Shown one piece after another: positions 1 to 9,203 of a stretch of 64,000 nucleotides of DNA. A model generated the notes under the pieces. The model did no database searches and was not told the DNA's origin. It saw nothing but the letters and a program-made list of their open reading frames with translations. Each line of letters opens with the position of its first letter. Position 1 is the stretch's first letter. This DNA comes from Chryseobacterium sp. Marseille-Q5410 (GTDB taxonomy: Bacteria; Bacteroidota; Bacteroidia; Flavobacteriales; Weeksellaceae), in NCBI GenBank assembly GCA_946892665.1, contig CAMPOT010000001.1, positions 2,082,125 through 2,146,124 of the forward strand, given 5' to 3'. Position numbers and translations under genes: made by a program.

Positions 1-2
1 TG

Positions 3-1382
3 GGCCAAGCGGCACATTCCAACGAACAAGATCTGGAAATGGCAGTAAATGCTGCGGAAGCGGCTTTCGTAACGTGGGGAAAAACTTCCGTTACCGAAAG
101 AAGCAACATCCTCATTAAAATTGCGGATCGCATGGAAGCCAACCTGGAAAAAATTGCAGTGGTAGAAACCATGGACAATGGAAAGCCAGTTCGCGAAACC
201 CTGAATGCCGATATTCCTTTGGCGATTGACCATTTCAGATATTTCGCCGGTGTGATTCGAGCTGAAGAAGGTTCTTTAATGGAATTAGACAACAATACGG
301 TTTCCTTAATTGTGAATGAACCTTTAGGAGTGATTGCTCAAATTATTCCTTGGAATTTCCCGATTCTGATGGCGGTATGGAAACTTGCTCCCGCTTTGGC
401 AGCAGGAAACTGCGTGGTACTGAAACCGGCTGAAAGTACTCCGATCTCAATTTTGGTATTGATGGAAATCATCGGCGATTTGCTTCCACCGGGAGTTGTA
501 AATATTGTAAATGGTTTTGGAGGAGAATTAGGTCATGCCCTGGTTACCAACAAAAAAGTGTCAAAAGCAGCGTTCACGGGTTCTACCGCAACAGGAAGAC
601 TGGTGATGCAATATGCTACGGAAAACATCATTCCGGTAACTTTGGAATTGGGAGGTAAATCGCCAAACGTTTTCTTCGAATCAGTGACGGATGAAGACGA
701 TGCCTTCTTCGACAAAGCTTTGGAAGGAGCCGCATTATTTGCTTTAAACCAAGGTGAAATCTGTACTTGCCCGTCCCGATTACTGGTACAGGAAAGTATT
801 GCTGACAAATTCATCGAAAGAGTCGTAGAACGCGTTAAAGCCATTAAAGCAGGAAATCCTCTTGATACTTCTACAATGATCGGTGCGCAAGCTTCGAAAA
901 TCCAGTACTACAAAATCCTTAGCTACATCAACGTTGGTAAAGAAGAAGGTTGCGAAGTGCTAACAGCCGGCGACGCTAATGTATTGGAAGGCGAATTGAA
1001 AAACGGCTACTACATCCAGCCAACCCTATTGAAAGGTCACAATAAAATGAGAGTTTTCCAGGAAGAAATCTTAGGACCCGTACTTGCGGTAACCACTTTC
1101 AAGGATGAAGCAGATGCAATCGCGATCGCAAACGATACCATTTATGGTTTAGGAGCCGGAGTTTGGACCAGAGATGCTCACCAATTGTACCAAGTACCAA
1201 GAGCAATCCAGTCAGGTAGAGTTTGGGTAAATCAATACCATTCTTATCCTGCAGGTGCACCTTTCGGAGGTTACAAACTGTCGGGAATTGGTAGAGAAAA
1301 TCACAAGATGATGCTCGATCATTACCGCCAAACCAAGAATATGCTCATTTCTTACAGCAAAGAAAAATTAGGATTCTTCTAA
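3..1382 (+). CDS. NAD(P)-dependent aldehyde dehydrogenase, 5' end outside the window
   Basis: Oxidises an aldehyde to its acid in the cytoplasm; acetaldehyde or a similar short aldehyde is likely. About 459 residues are visible. The frame is open to the left edge, and family members are near 500 residues, so roughly 45 are missing; the first ATG in view (39) is internal. Visible motifs are the cofactor segment PWNFP followed by KPAEST, the glycine motif FTGSTATGR, the catalytic-Glu motif LELGGKSPN, the nucleophile motif [11 protein letters not shown], and EEILGPV near the C-terminus. GEICTCPSR is typical of the AcoD/ExaC group. The DUF779 gene that follows is the usual partner of this group. 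The substrate is inferred. Confidence 0.93.
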   Translation, partial: GQAAHSNEQDLEMAVNAAEAAFVTWGKTSVTERSNILIKIADRMEANLEKIAVVETMDNGKPVRETLNADIPLAIDHFRYFAGVIRAEEGSLMELDNNTVSLIVNEPLGVIAQIIPWNFPILMAVWKLAPALAAGNCVVLKPAESTPISILVLMEIIGDLLPPGVVNIVNGFGGELGHALVTNKKVSKAAFTGSTATGRLVMQYATENIIPVTLELGGKSPNVFFESVTDEDDAFFDKALEGAALFALNQGEICTCPSRLLVQESIADKFIERVVERVKAIKAGNPLDTSTMIGAQASKIQYYKILSYINVGKEEGCEVLTAGDANVLEGELKNGYYIQPTLLKGHNKMRVFQEEILGPVLAVTTFKDEADAIAIANDTIYGLGAGVWTRDAHQLYQVPRAIQSGRVWVNQYHSYPAGAPFGGYKLSGIGRENHKMMLDHYRQTKNMLISYSKEKLGFF

Positions 1383-1388
1383 ATAAAT

Positions 1389-1421
1389 AAAGGTGGATTT
1401 CTCAAAAAAATCCGCCTTTTT
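1389..1421 (+). terminator. Rho-independent terminator after the aldehyde dehydrogenase
   Basis: Stem AAAGGTGGATTT pairs with AAATCCGCCTTT (one mismatch), followed by a run of eight or more T. It lies between the dehydrogenase and DUF779, so DUF779 depends on read-through or on its own promoter. Confidence 0.85.
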
Positions 1422-1464
1422 TTTCTTTTAAATGAAAAGTTATTCACCCTAAAAATTAGTAATA

Positions 1465-1890
1465 ATGAACAATACACAGCGACTTTCCGCAACACCAAAA
1501 GCTTTGGAACTGATTAAGGAACTCTCTGAAGAATTTGGAGATTTGATGTTTTATCAAGCAGGTGGCTGCTGCGAAGGAACCCAGCCACAATGTTTTCGCA
1601 AAGGACATTATTATCCGCGCACAAAAGATGTGTGCATCGGTACTGTTCTAGGTTTTTATTTTTGGGTGGATCACGATTTATATGAATATTGGAAATACAA
1701 CCATTTCGAACTAGATTTTAGCGACGGTTTCGGAGTATGCGGATTTTCACTGGAAACTGCAAAGAAAAAAACCTTTAAAATCAATTATCGGGTTTTATCC
1801 AAAGAAGAACTCGAAAATCTCGAAGAACCACTGCTTTATCATCAGTATATGATTTTGGAAAAAGAAAAGCAGAGTTTGGCGCGCTCCTAA
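1465..1890 (+). CDS. DUF779 protein, aldehyde dehydrogenase partner
   Basis: A 141-residue cytoplasmic protein of the DUF779 family. It is cysteine-rich in the first two thirds: GGCCEGTQPQC near residue 33, DVCIG near 55, GVCGFS near 91. It also has several His and aromatic residues, which would suit a metal site, though none has been shown here. The biochemical role of the family is not established; it is recurrently found beside AcoD/ExaC-type aldehyde dehydrogenases, as here. No signal peptide or membrane segment is visible. The ATG start gives the usual family length. Confidence 0.85.
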   Translation: MNNTQRLSATPKALELIKELSEEFGDLMFYQAGGCCEGTQPQCFRKGHYYPRTKDVCIGTVLGFYFWVDHDLYEYWKYNHFELDFSDGFGVCGFSLETAKKKTFKINYRVLSKEELENLEEPLLYHQYMILEKEKQSLARS

Positions 1891-1891
1891 A

Positions 1892-1957
1892 GACCGACAA
1901 CGTAACTTCTGGTGAACGGAACTTTTGGGAGCTTTTCAACATTCCCGTTTTATCCTA
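1892..1957 (+). repeat. Imperfect direct repeat, copy A
   Basis: Begins GACCGACAACGTAACTTC and continues TGAACGGAACTTTTGGGAGC. The same two blocks recur in order at 2418-2439 and 2470-2518, on the other side of the small ORF at 1982, with about 30 extra bases between them there. The match is by eye and is imperfect. Confidence 0.4.
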
Positions 1958-1981
1958 AAAAAAATTTAAAAATATTGAAGA

Positions 1982-2392
1982 TTGGATGCTGATAAGAAAG
2001 AAGTAAGCGGAGAATTAGCCAAAAATTATATTTTTAAAGAAGTAAAAGCATATACGCCCGCTCAATTGAACGGTACCTATAACACCAACACCAATGGCAA
2101 AGGATACAACCAAATTCTGGAATTGAAATCTGAAAATGACAGTATCTATTCAGTAAAAATTTCATTTACCGGTGCTGTGAAAGGATGTACATTTGAAGGC
2201 AAAGGAAAGTTAGTGAATAATCAGATTGATGTTGATTTAAAAACCATCAATAAAGATTTAAAAGGGACGATGACGATTTTATTTAAGGATAAAACAGCTG
2301 AAGTATTTACTTCGAAATTTGACGACAGATTCGCATTAAATTACTTCTGTGGCGGCGGTGCAAGTTTAGCCGGAGATTATTATAAGGAATAG
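1982..2392 (+). CDS. Hypothetical protein, possibly lacking its true N-terminus
   Basis: I do not recognise this 136-residue protein. It is rich in K, N, T and G with alternating hydrophobic residues, suggesting a small beta-sheet fold. It has two cysteines (GCTFEG near residue 72, YFCGGG near 123) and ends LAGDYYKE. The start is doubtful: TTG is the only candidate, it lies four bases after an in-frame TGA, and no ribosome site is seen. Such proteins usually carry a lipoprotein or Sec signal and none is present, so this may be a 5'-truncated or frameshifted gene. An imperfect repeat flanks it on both sides. Confidence 0.5.
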   Translation: MDADKKEVSGELAKNYIFKEVKAYTPAQLNGTYNTNTNGKGYNQILELKSENDSIYSVKISFTGAVKGCTFEGKGKLVNNQIDVDLKTINKDLKGTMTILFKDKTAEVFTSKFDDRFALNYFCGGGASLAGDYYKE

Positions 2393-2417
2393 TATTATAA
2401 CAAGTGCATCAATAACT

Positions 2418-2518
2418 GACCGATAAATAACTTCGGTTGATTACTAGAATTCCAACAATGAAATTGTTGTTGAACGGAAAGTTCGGAAGCTTTTTAAGCA
2501 TAACCCTTTCCTCATAAA
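2418..2518 (+). repeat. Imperfect direct repeat, copy B
   Basis: Contains GACCGATAAATAACTTCGGT and, after an insert that includes the small hairpin CAACAATGAAATTGTTG, TGAACGGAAAGTTCGGAAGC. Both blocks resemble copy A at 1892-1957 in the same order. The rest of the interval 2393-2683 holds no convincing gene, only the terminator at 2547. Confidence 0.4.
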
Positions 2519-2546
2519 AGTATTTGCTGCAAATATTGATAAACAT

Positions 2547-2579
2547 AAATCCAGTTGATCTGCTCAACTGGATTTTTTT
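2547..2579. terminator. Strong terminator between convergent genes
   Basis: Perfect 10-bp stem ATCCAGTTGA/TCAACTGGAT with a five-base loop and six T on the plus side. It stops the plus-strand ORF at 1982 and may also serve the converging minus-strand lipoprotein gene. Confidence 0.9.
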
Positions 2580-2683
2580 GTTCGAATCCATCGTGATGGA
2601 ATTTATTTAAAGTAAGCAAAAAACACAATATTCTTTATTGCAGGAATATTTTCGATGGTTAAGAATTAATTGTGGCAGAAAAT

Positions 2684-3133
2684 TTATTTCACCGGAATAC
2701 CTGTGAACGTTCCGTAAACTTTTGTAATGCCGTTTCCTGTTCCGGTAGCTTCGAATTTTCCTGATACTTTGGAGTCCGTTTTTTCAGTTATGGTGATGGT
2801 TCCACCGGTAGCGTTGAAATTTTTGGTAACGTAAACCAGAGCTGTACCTATTATGTAATCGCCGTCGAAAGTATAGGTTCCCACCGCGGAACTTTTCATC
2901 AAATTAATTTCGAACACAGTAGCATTAGAAGCATTAAGTGCGAAAATGGATTTCCCTTGAAAATAGGCAGACGAAGCTTTTTGTTCAGGTGCAGTTTCGA
3001 AATCTTCCTTCCATGTAAATCCTGCAGTTGAGGAAGTTGGGGTGTTTGTTCCATCATCTTCGTTTCTGTCACAAGAAATTAATAATACAGCCAATACCAT
3101 CAAGGTTCTGAAATAAAAAAATAGATTTTTCAT
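2684..3133 (-). CDS. Small lipoprotein, resembles DUF6252
   Basis: A 149-residue exported lipoprotein: hydrophobic N-terminus ending in lipobox LLISC (Cys near residue 20), then an acidic, Thr/Ser-rich linker (DRNEDDGTNTPTSS). The mature part is predicted beta-rich and ends with a G/T-rich stretch, KFEATGTGNGITKVYGTF, a pattern I associate with the DUF6252 family of Bacteroidota; that family name is from memory. The acidic residues just after Cys resemble a Bacteroidota lipoprotein surface-export signal, so it may face outward. Function is unknown. The leader ends TAAAATTTTATAGTATG, shared with the genes starting at 25268 and 58084. Confidence 0.7.
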   Translation of the reverse strand: MKNLFFYFRTLMVLAVLLISCDRNEDDGTNTPTSSTAGFTWKEDFETAPEQKASSAYFQGKSIFALNASNATVFEINLMKSSAVGTYTFDGDYIIGTALVYVTKNFNATGGTITITEKTDSKVSGKFEATGTGNGITKVYGTFTGIPVK

Positions 3134-3209
3134 ACTATAAAATTTTAATTTGGTTAAAAGAAAACCGCACCCGGAAACCGAAGCAACACAGGCACGGAAT
3201 CACAGATTT

Positions 3210-5093
3210 TTATTGGTTCACATCCATTCTGGAAACCAAAAGCCGATCGCCATTTGGAGTTTCACTGAAGAAATAAATATAATCGCCAATCTGTATGCGG
3301 TTATGCTTATCGTATAGGTAGTATTTCTTTTTCTCTAAGTCACCCAATGTCCTGAATTCTGAAGATTTTCCGGTAGAGAGATCAATTTTACCATATTCAA
3401 TACTATAGAAAGGTGAATACGTGGTGGTTGTAGTATTGGTGGTCGTTCCTGTGAAAAAATTACTCATTGAATCAAAACTTTTGTCTTTATCTATGGCCTT
3501 TACCATTTCCATGATCCAGTTCACAGATTTTCCGTCTTTGCTTTCGATTAAATATCCTACAGCGGGGAAATTATCTGCCGTCATCGGTGAATTATTGAAA
3601 AATCCTTTCTTATTTTTCTGATCGAGCTGCACAGTGTAGTTTCTTACCAAATTCCCGTCCGGAGCAAAATGCAACAAATACATGCCTTTATAAATTCGGT
3701 TATAGCTGTCGCCGCTTCTACTGGTAGAAATGCCTGCCAATGCGCCCAGCATTTTACCACCCGGAAGTCCGATACCTTTTCCTTCAGGTTTATAATCCTG
3801 CACGCTCAGCATCATCGATCCATCTTTCAAAATCTGAAAATTGTTGGTTATGAATTTCTTTCCGTCAAATTCCAAAGCTTTTTTCATATCCGGACCGGCA
3901 ACGGCTTTTTGGTTGAGTTCAGCCATTGGCGTCGCTTTAATGACAGAAACATTTCCCCCGGAAACTTTTGCAATGATAAAGTCGTTATATTTTTTTTCGT
4001 CCAAGGCATTGTCCAGTGACTGCTGTGACGGGGCCATATCGTCTTTTCCGGAAACCATATTCGCCATTTTTCCAATTCCTCCGAGCATTCCTCCAGTAGA
4101 TTTAGCGGCGGCTTGTTCCTCATCATCCATACTTGATGGCGACACGGTAGCTCCTAAGATTTCGTCTGCATATTTTCCTTCTTTTTTAATTCCTAATCCG
4201 TACAAGATCACTTCATTTCCTTTATTGTAGGCATTAAGAATACGGAAACCTGCCGATGGAGCAGAGAAATTAAATTGTTCCTTCACGGCGCCTTCAGGTG
4301 AAATCCTAAGATAGGTCAGTTGGTTTGGAGTTCCGGCATTGCTTTTTCCGTAAGTTTTTGTAGGCGCTAAAACCACAATCCAATCTCTCGGGAAATCGTC
4401 ATTAGAAACGTCTCGGCTGTTGTCGTCCATTAATGGTTTGGAGAAAATGGGTTTTAAAGGAGTTGGCGTTGCAATAGAAGCTATTTTTTTGGATTCTCCG
4501 CTGTTTGAGATCTTCACTAAATCGAGATTATTCAGGGAAGCACCTTTGGTAAAAGGGTACGCAAGCGCATAAATCGTACTGTCTCTTTCTACTTCATACG
4601 CACCGCTGAAGAGATATTCTTCCCCGTTTTCACTGGTGAGTTTTTGCTTGTCGAGAAGTTTTATTCGCTTCACATAATCTCCGGCAAGCCAGTTGTATTT
4701 CGCTTTGATTTCGCGTTTTTTAAACATCATTTTCCCGGTAAGATTGGTACTCACCGAAGCTGCGGTGGTGATATATTCGTCTCCTTTAAAATTGAAAAAT
4801 TTCCATTTTTTCTTCACTTTCTCTACATCCCATTCGTCTTTTAAGGTGTTGACCAGATTGGCATCTTTATCGAAAGTGTAGGTTTCAATCTTAACTTTTC
4901 TTTTGCTTGAAGGCAGAAAATACACCATTTCGAAACCTCCATTTCCGCTGGGTTCTACGCCACCGAGATAGCCTTTTTTTGCTTTTCTGGAGATTTCATA
5001 ATCCTTTTCCAGGATATCAAAATTGGATTGTTGTGCAAAGGTGGCAACGCCGAAAAGTAGGGCGGCCATACTGAAAATAATTTTTGTTGTCAT
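3210..5093 (-). CDS. Large exported hypothetical protein
   Basis: A 627-residue protein with a clear Sec signal peptide (MTTKIIFSMAALLFGVATFAQQ, cut after about residue 20). The mature part is Lys-rich and beta-rich, with short repeated patterns of hydrophobic and charged residues that could form a propeller-like fold, but I cannot name a family. A low-complexity stretch TGTTTNTTTTTYSP lies near residue 555. No T9SS sorting domain or lipobox is seen, so it is probably periplasmic. It lies 89 bp beyond the response regulator on the same strand and could be a target of that system. This placement is inference. Confidence 0.75.
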   Translation of the reverse strand: MTTKIIFSMAALLFGVATFAQQSNFDILEKDYEISRKAKKGYLGGVEPSGNGGFEMVYFLPSSKRKVKIETYTFDKDANLVNTLKDEWDVEKVKKKWKFFNFKGDEYITTAASVSTNLTGKMMFKKREIKAKYNWLAGDYVKRIKLLDKQKLTSENGEEYLFSGAYEVERDSTIYALAYPFTKGASLNNLDLVKISNSGESKKIASIATPTPLKPIFSKPLMDDNSRDVSNDDFPRDWIVVLAPTKTYGKSNAGTPNQLTYLRISPEGAVKEQFNFSAPSAGFRILNAYNKGNEVILYGLGIKKEGKYADEILGATVSPSSMDDEEQAAAKSTGGMLGGIGKMANMVSGKDDMAPSQQSLDNALDEKKYNDFIIAKVSGGNVSVIKATPMAELNQKAVAGPDMKKALEFDGKKFITNNFQILKDGSMMLSVQDYKPEGKGIGLPGGKMLGALAGISTSRSGDSYNRIYKGMYLLHFAPDGNLVRNYTVQLDQKNKKGFFNNSPMTADNFPAVGYLIESKDGKSVNWIMEMVKAIDKDKSFDSMSNFFTGTTTNTTTTTYSPFYSIEYGKIDLSTGKSSEFRTLGDLEKKKYYLYDKHNRIQIGDYIYFFSETPNGDRLLVSRMDVNQ

Positions 5094-5182
5094 AGTCTGT
5101 GATTTTTTTTACGAGATAAAAGTATTTCAAAATCCAGATGACGATCTACCCTCTGCAGGGTATTTTTATAGTAAATCGAAGA

Positions 5183-5821
5183 TTAATCTGCCAATAAATT
5201 GAGATTGGCAACCGCTTGAATTAACTTAGGAAGAGAATGGGTTTCTGTTTTGCGATAGATATTTTTTCGGTGGGTTTCTACAGTACTTTCACTGATGAAT
5301 AATGCATTAGAAATCTCTTTATTGGTAAGTCCATCGATCATTAATTTCACGATCTGCTTCTCGCGGGCCGTCAATATGATTTGCGGATAATCGATGATTT
5401 TTCGCTGAAATTGGTTTAAAGCAATTTCTGCTTCGTCGCTAAGGTGAATGTATCCCAATTGTACCTCCTGCAACGCCTGCACCAGATTCTGTCTGTTGAC
5501 ATTTTTGGAAAGATAACCTTCAATTTTTATTTTTTCAACCAGTTCATAAACTACTTTCGGATCACAGTTCATCGATAGAATAATGATCTTAAGATTGGGG
5601 AACTCTTGTTTCAGGATTTTCGCACATTCGAATCCGTTCATAGTGGGCATCATTAAATCCATCAACAATAAATCCGGATTGATCTTTCCTTCTCTCATAT
5701 CCTGCAAAAAATCACAGGCATCGGTATAGGTTTTCAGAATCTCAATATTTTTCTTCAAACCGAGAAGCATTTCGATTCCATCTATTATAATCTGATGATC
5801 ATCAACTATGGCAATTTTCAT
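5183..5821 (-). CDS. LuxR/NarL-type response regulator
   Basis: A 212-residue two-component response regulator. The receiver domain (residues 1-120) has the acidic pair in IVDDHQ (7-8) and the phospho-acceptor Asp at about 55 in LLLMDLMMP. The C-terminal LuxR-type helix-turn-helix (about 148-208) reads LTAREKQIVKLMIDGLTNKE and then ISESTVETHRKNIY. It should bind DNA as a phosphorylated dimer. The histidine kinase gene lies just upstream with a 10-bp gap, so the two form one operon and a cognate pair. Targets are unknown; the exported protein gene at 3210 is a neighbour candidate. Confidence 0.92.
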   Translation of the reverse strand: MKIAIVDDHQIIIDGIEMLLGLKKNIEILKTYTDACDFLQDMREGKINPDLLLMDLMMPTMNGFECAKILKQEFPNLKIIILSMNCDPKVVYELVEKIKIEGYLSKNVNRQNLVQALQEVQLGYIHLSDEAEIALNQFQRKIIDYPQIILTAREKQIVKLMIDGLTNKEISNALFISESTVETHRKNIYRKTETHSLPKLIQAVANLNLLAD

Positions 5822-5831
5822 AGGAAAATAA

Positions 5832-7844
5832 TTAGACGATTGGTATTTCTATAAAGACTTGTGTACCGCGATCTGTAGCGCTGTCAATTCGCATTTTTCC
5901 TTTCAGCATTTCAATCCTCGCTTTCATATTTTGCAGGCCTATTCCATCTTTATTTTCCATAATTTTTAAAGGATTGAATCCTTTGCCATTGTCTTTAATC
6001 TCTGTGGTAATTTTTTTATCAGACTGTATCACGGAAATATCGATTTTATCGGCTCCCGAATGTTTAACCGTATTGTTAATGCATTCTTGAATAATCCTGT
6101 AGAGCGTCACCTGAATATTTTGATCGACTTCCGTTTCAAGGCCTTCAATTTTAAGGTTAACAGCGAGTTTCGGCGTAGAGGTTTTCTCGATGAGGTCTCT
6201 CAAGGCATTGGCCAAAGAGTTTTTAATCAACATATTCGGCATCATCTGATGCGAAAGCGTACGAACATCCGCAATGGCATCCGACAGAATATTCGATATT
6301 TTCTGAGTGATGTTTTTAAAAGATTCAGGATTGTCTTTATATTCATTTAACACACTCACATTCATATTGGCCGCCATTAGAAGCTGTCCCACTCCGTCGT
6401 GCAGGTGGGTTGCCATCCGTTTCCGCTCGTTGTCCTCGGCTGTAATTACCGCTTTTGTAGCCAAATCTTGCTGATGGAGAATGGCTTTTTGATGTTGCAC
6501 TTTCTGGCGATGTTGTCGGTTTCTGTAAAAAACAAAACCGAAAAGAAGCAAAGCGGCCAACGAAGAAATTGCAACATTTCTCTTAAATATTTTAGATTTT
6601 TGCTGAAGAATTTCGGAATCTTTCTTCAAGGTCTGGTACTTTTTTTCGAGTTCTGCGGTACTGGAAATCACGTTGGTATTCACCAATTCATTATCTAATG
6701 CGATGTATTTTTCAAAATAATATTCTGCACTGTCCGGTTGCGCCGTGTTGTGATAAACATTTGTAAGCAGTTTGTAGGTAGAAAGCTGATTTTCTTTAGA
6801 TTTTTCTTTTTCAAAAGTCGGCAAAATGTTCAAAAGCATTCGTTTAGCATCTTGATATTTACCTTTTACAATTAAGCTTTGCGCCACATCAATGCTGTTG
6901 CTTTCCTGATCAATTTTAGAATTGAATTCTTCACGAACTTCCTGTGAAACCTGCAGATTTAGTTGGGCCAAAGAATCTTTTCGTTGAAGTATATACAGGT
7001 TTCCCAAATTTCTGTTGGCAAAAGAGATTCCCTGTTTATTCCCGATTTTATTACAAATTGCTGCACTCTTTTGATATTGTTTTTCAGCTTCGGAATAATT
7101 TTTCTGCATCTGAAATGCCTTTCCCAAGTTGAGGTAATTTTCGCAGAGTTTATTCTCTATTTCAACGCTTCTTTCCTGCGATTCAAAATAGTTGATCGCT
7201 TCTGTGATGTATTTTATCGCATTGCGATTGTCTTTTAAATCCACAAATAACAGTCCGATATTCGCCTTGGTGATGTTGGAATTTCTCACATCTCCTTTCG
7301 CATCAAAATATTTCAGCGCTTCCAGGTACATTTTCATTGCTTTGTTGTACTGAAAACTCCTTTGATATACCGAAGCCAGATTATTATTGAGTTTTGCAAT
7401 TCCCGCGGCATTCTTTTGCCTTTTGCGGATTTGATAAGATTTCAGATAATTTTTTTCCGAATTTTTGAAATCATTATTTCGAAAATGAACCGCTCCTAAA
7501 TCACTGTAAACCTGCGCCAACAAAACAGAATCTTGCAGTTTTTCCGTTGCCGAAATGGCTTTTTTTCCGTAACTAAGCGCAGAATCTACCGAAACACTGG
7601 CGTAATACCAAGTGAGATCGGAGTAAATGGACGCCCGTTTTTTATCGTCGGGGTTTTTGCTGAGTTCAGATTTTAAATTGCTGATGACTTCAGACAAATT
7701 TTGCGCCTTCAAACCGGAGGCAAAGCCTAAAGTCAAACTAAAGAAAATCATACATCTGGAAATTATCGCGAACCGATTTTTCAACAAAGTAGAAGATGAT
7801 TCTGGTGCAGAAAAATTAGAAGAAAGAGTAGATTTTATTTTCAT
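5832..7844 (-). CDS. TPR-containing sensor histidine kinase (HisKA_3 type)
   Basis: Senses a signal with a periplasmic TPR region and phosphorylates the adjacent LuxR-type regulator. From the chosen ATG the protein has 670 residues: N-terminal signal/anchor (LGFASGLKAQ), TPR repeats over about residues 40-360, one membrane helix (ISSLAALLLFGFVFY), a short coiled coil, HisKA_3 with the phospho-acceptor in THLHDGVGQLLMAA, and a HATPase domain with ECINNTVKHS, DNGKGF and DGIGLQNM. The frame is open 19 codons further up to 7901, but that extension reads as leader; ATG at 7751 (MIFFSLTLGFASG) is an alternative that gives a cleaner signal peptide. The ligand is unknown. Confidence 0.9.
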   Translation of the reverse strand: MKIKSTLSSNFSAPESSSTLLKNRFAIISRCMIFFSLTLGFASGLKAQNLSEVISNLKSELSKNPDDKKRASIYSDLTWYYASVSVDSALSYGKKAISATEKLQDSVLLAQVYSDLGAVHFRNNDFKNSEKNYLKSYQIRKRQKNAAGIAKLNNNLASVYQRSFQYNKAMKMYLEALKYFDAKGDVRNSNITKANIGLLFVDLKDNRNAIKYITEAINYFESQERSVEIENKLCENYLNLGKAFQMQKNYSEAEKQYQKSAAICNKIGNKQGISFANRNLGNLYILQRKDSLAQLNLQVSQEVREEFNSKIDQESNSIDVAQSLIVKGKYQDAKRMLLNILPTFEKEKSKENQLSTYKLLTNVYHNTAQPDSAEYYFEKYIALDNELVNTNVISSTAELEKKYQTLKKDSEILQQKSKIFKRNVAISSLAALLLFGFVFYRNRQHRQKVQHQKAILHQQDLATKAVITAEDNERKRMATHLHDGVGQLLMAANMNVSVLNEYKDNPESFKNITQKISNILSDAIADVRTLSHQMMPNMLIKNSLANALRDLIEKTSTPKLAVNLKIEGLETEVDQNIQVTLYRIIQECINNTVKHSGADKIDISVIQSDKKITTEIKDNGKGFNPLKIMENKDGIGLQNMKARIEMLKGKMRIDSATDRGTQVFIEIPIV

Positions 7845-8083
7845 ATTCGTGTTATTAGTTTGTATCCTCCGAGGTTTTATGAGCGCGAAAGCATTAAGCA
7901 AAAACCGAAGAATCTTTAATTGTGTTTTTTAAATTTCTGCTAAAATGTTTATGCTTTAACATTTAAAAAAAAATTGATGACAGCTGCGTAACCACTTTGA
8001 ACAGAATCAAATATACACAAAATCCGAATTGAAAATATGCACTGCTTTTAAAAAATATTACGAGTTTTTTAAAACTATTTTTT

Positions 8084-8117
8084 CAAAAAAAATCCGCCTC
8101 AATGCTGAGACGGATTT
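8084..8117 (-). terminator. Terminator of the mazG-FUSC run
   Basis: On the minus strand AAATCCG-TCTCA pairs with TGAGG-CGGATTT with one mismatch, followed by a T run. It lies directly after the FUSC stop codon. Confidence 0.85.
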
Positions 8118-8119
8118 AA

Positions 8120-9193
8120 TTATTTTCTGCGCCATTGAACTTGTGCGCTGCGAAGTTGTTTTTCAAGTTTGGTGATCAAAATTTTGTGATGCAATATCCA
8201 TCCTACTAAAACGCCAATTAAACTTCCTATAACGGTATCTAAAATTCGGGCTTCCATCAATTCATTCACATCGATAAATAATAAGGAAGCATTTTCTGTT
8301 AAAAAAATCGTCAATGGTGTAATGAAAATCACTGCCAAACCGTAATTTCGAACGACCAAGACTTCCACAATGAACTGCAACCCAGCGATGAGGAAAACCA
8401 GTTCCAAACCTGCAGGGTTCGCAGAAAGCATCAACCATGTAATTCCAACTCCGATTAGCGTTCCTATTATTCGATGCAGATTTCTTTGCCATGCATGGAA
8501 AAGATCTTTGCCCTGGAGGATTGCCAACGCGGAAACCGGAATCCAATAGGCACTTTTCATTTCCAACCAATGCCCGATCATCATTCCTAAAAACATCGCA
8601 AATCCAATGATTAAACTTGTGACCAATTCCGGGTATCTTTTCTTACTTAATCGAGTTCTTCGTGTGGTTTCCACTACTTTTTTAGCTACAAAAACAGAAT
8701 AGAAAAATGCCAACAGAACCCACAGCATCGCTCCCATCGAAACCAAACCTATATTCAGCGGGATGGATTCTGCATGAAAAGGAATGGATGATGCTACCGC
8801 AGCAACCATGATGAAAAAGAAATTTCGTGGTGGCGGAACATCGTACCAAGAGGTAATAAGATGCACCAAAAATGCAATCAAACCTAAAGCAACTGCACTG
8901 AGGACCGGATTAAAACTGAAAATATATCCCAACCCAAACGCCGTACTGAATCCAAATGCGCAAACGAACAGATGAACCATTCTTTTAGAAATCGACGCCT
9001 GAGTAAAATAGAGAATTACCAACGCGCCAATACTCGATAAATTTCCATAAGCAGGCTGTTCCAAATACCATCCTACCCAAAGGCACAATCCCACGCAAAG
9101 TCCCGCCAAAAGAGGAAAATGCCAAAGTCTTTCAGTTTTCTTTAATTCTAAAAAAGCATGGACATGGTTGTTGAGCCGGTGATTAAATTTCAT
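8120..9193 (-). CDS. FUSC-family inner-membrane protein (aromatic acid exporter-like)
   Basis: A 357-residue integral membrane protein with about ten hydrophobic segments arranged as two similar halves, as in the FUSC/ArAE family (YccS, AaeB). Members of this family are thought to export aromatic acids or similar small molecules; the substrate here is unknown. Visible features include the GNLSSIGALVILYFTQ segment and the second-half segment YWIPVSALAILQGKDLFHAW, followed by HRIIGTLIGVG, a typical FUSC pattern. It is shorter than YccS because the large soluble domain is absent. It starts 10 bp after mazG and is probably co-transcribed with it. Confidence 0.88.
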   Translation of the reverse strand: MKFNHRLNNHVHAFLELKKTERLWHFPLLAGLCVGLCLWVGWYLEQPAYGNLSSIGALVILYFTQASISKRMVHLFVCAFGFSTAFGLGYIFSFNPVLSAVALGLIAFLVHLITSWYDVPPPRNFFFIMVAAVASSIPFHAESIPLNIGLVSMGAMLWVLLAFFYSVFVAKKVVETTRRTRLSKKRYPELVTSLIIGFAMFLGMMIGHWLEMKSAYWIPVSALAILQGKDLFHAWQRNLHRIIGTLIGVGITWLMLSANPAGLELVFLIAGLQFIVEVLVVRNYGLAVIFITPLTIFLTENASLLFIDVNELMEARILDTVIGSLIGVLVGWILHHKILITKLEKQLRSAQVQWRRK

Positions 9194-9203
9194 TCTTAGA
9201 TTA

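Noticed and set aside
5147..5162. Terminator after the response regulator (TACCCT-CTGC-AGGGTA)
   Set aside because: The T run is on the wrong side for the minus-strand gene; it could be an operator, but there is no second copy to support this.
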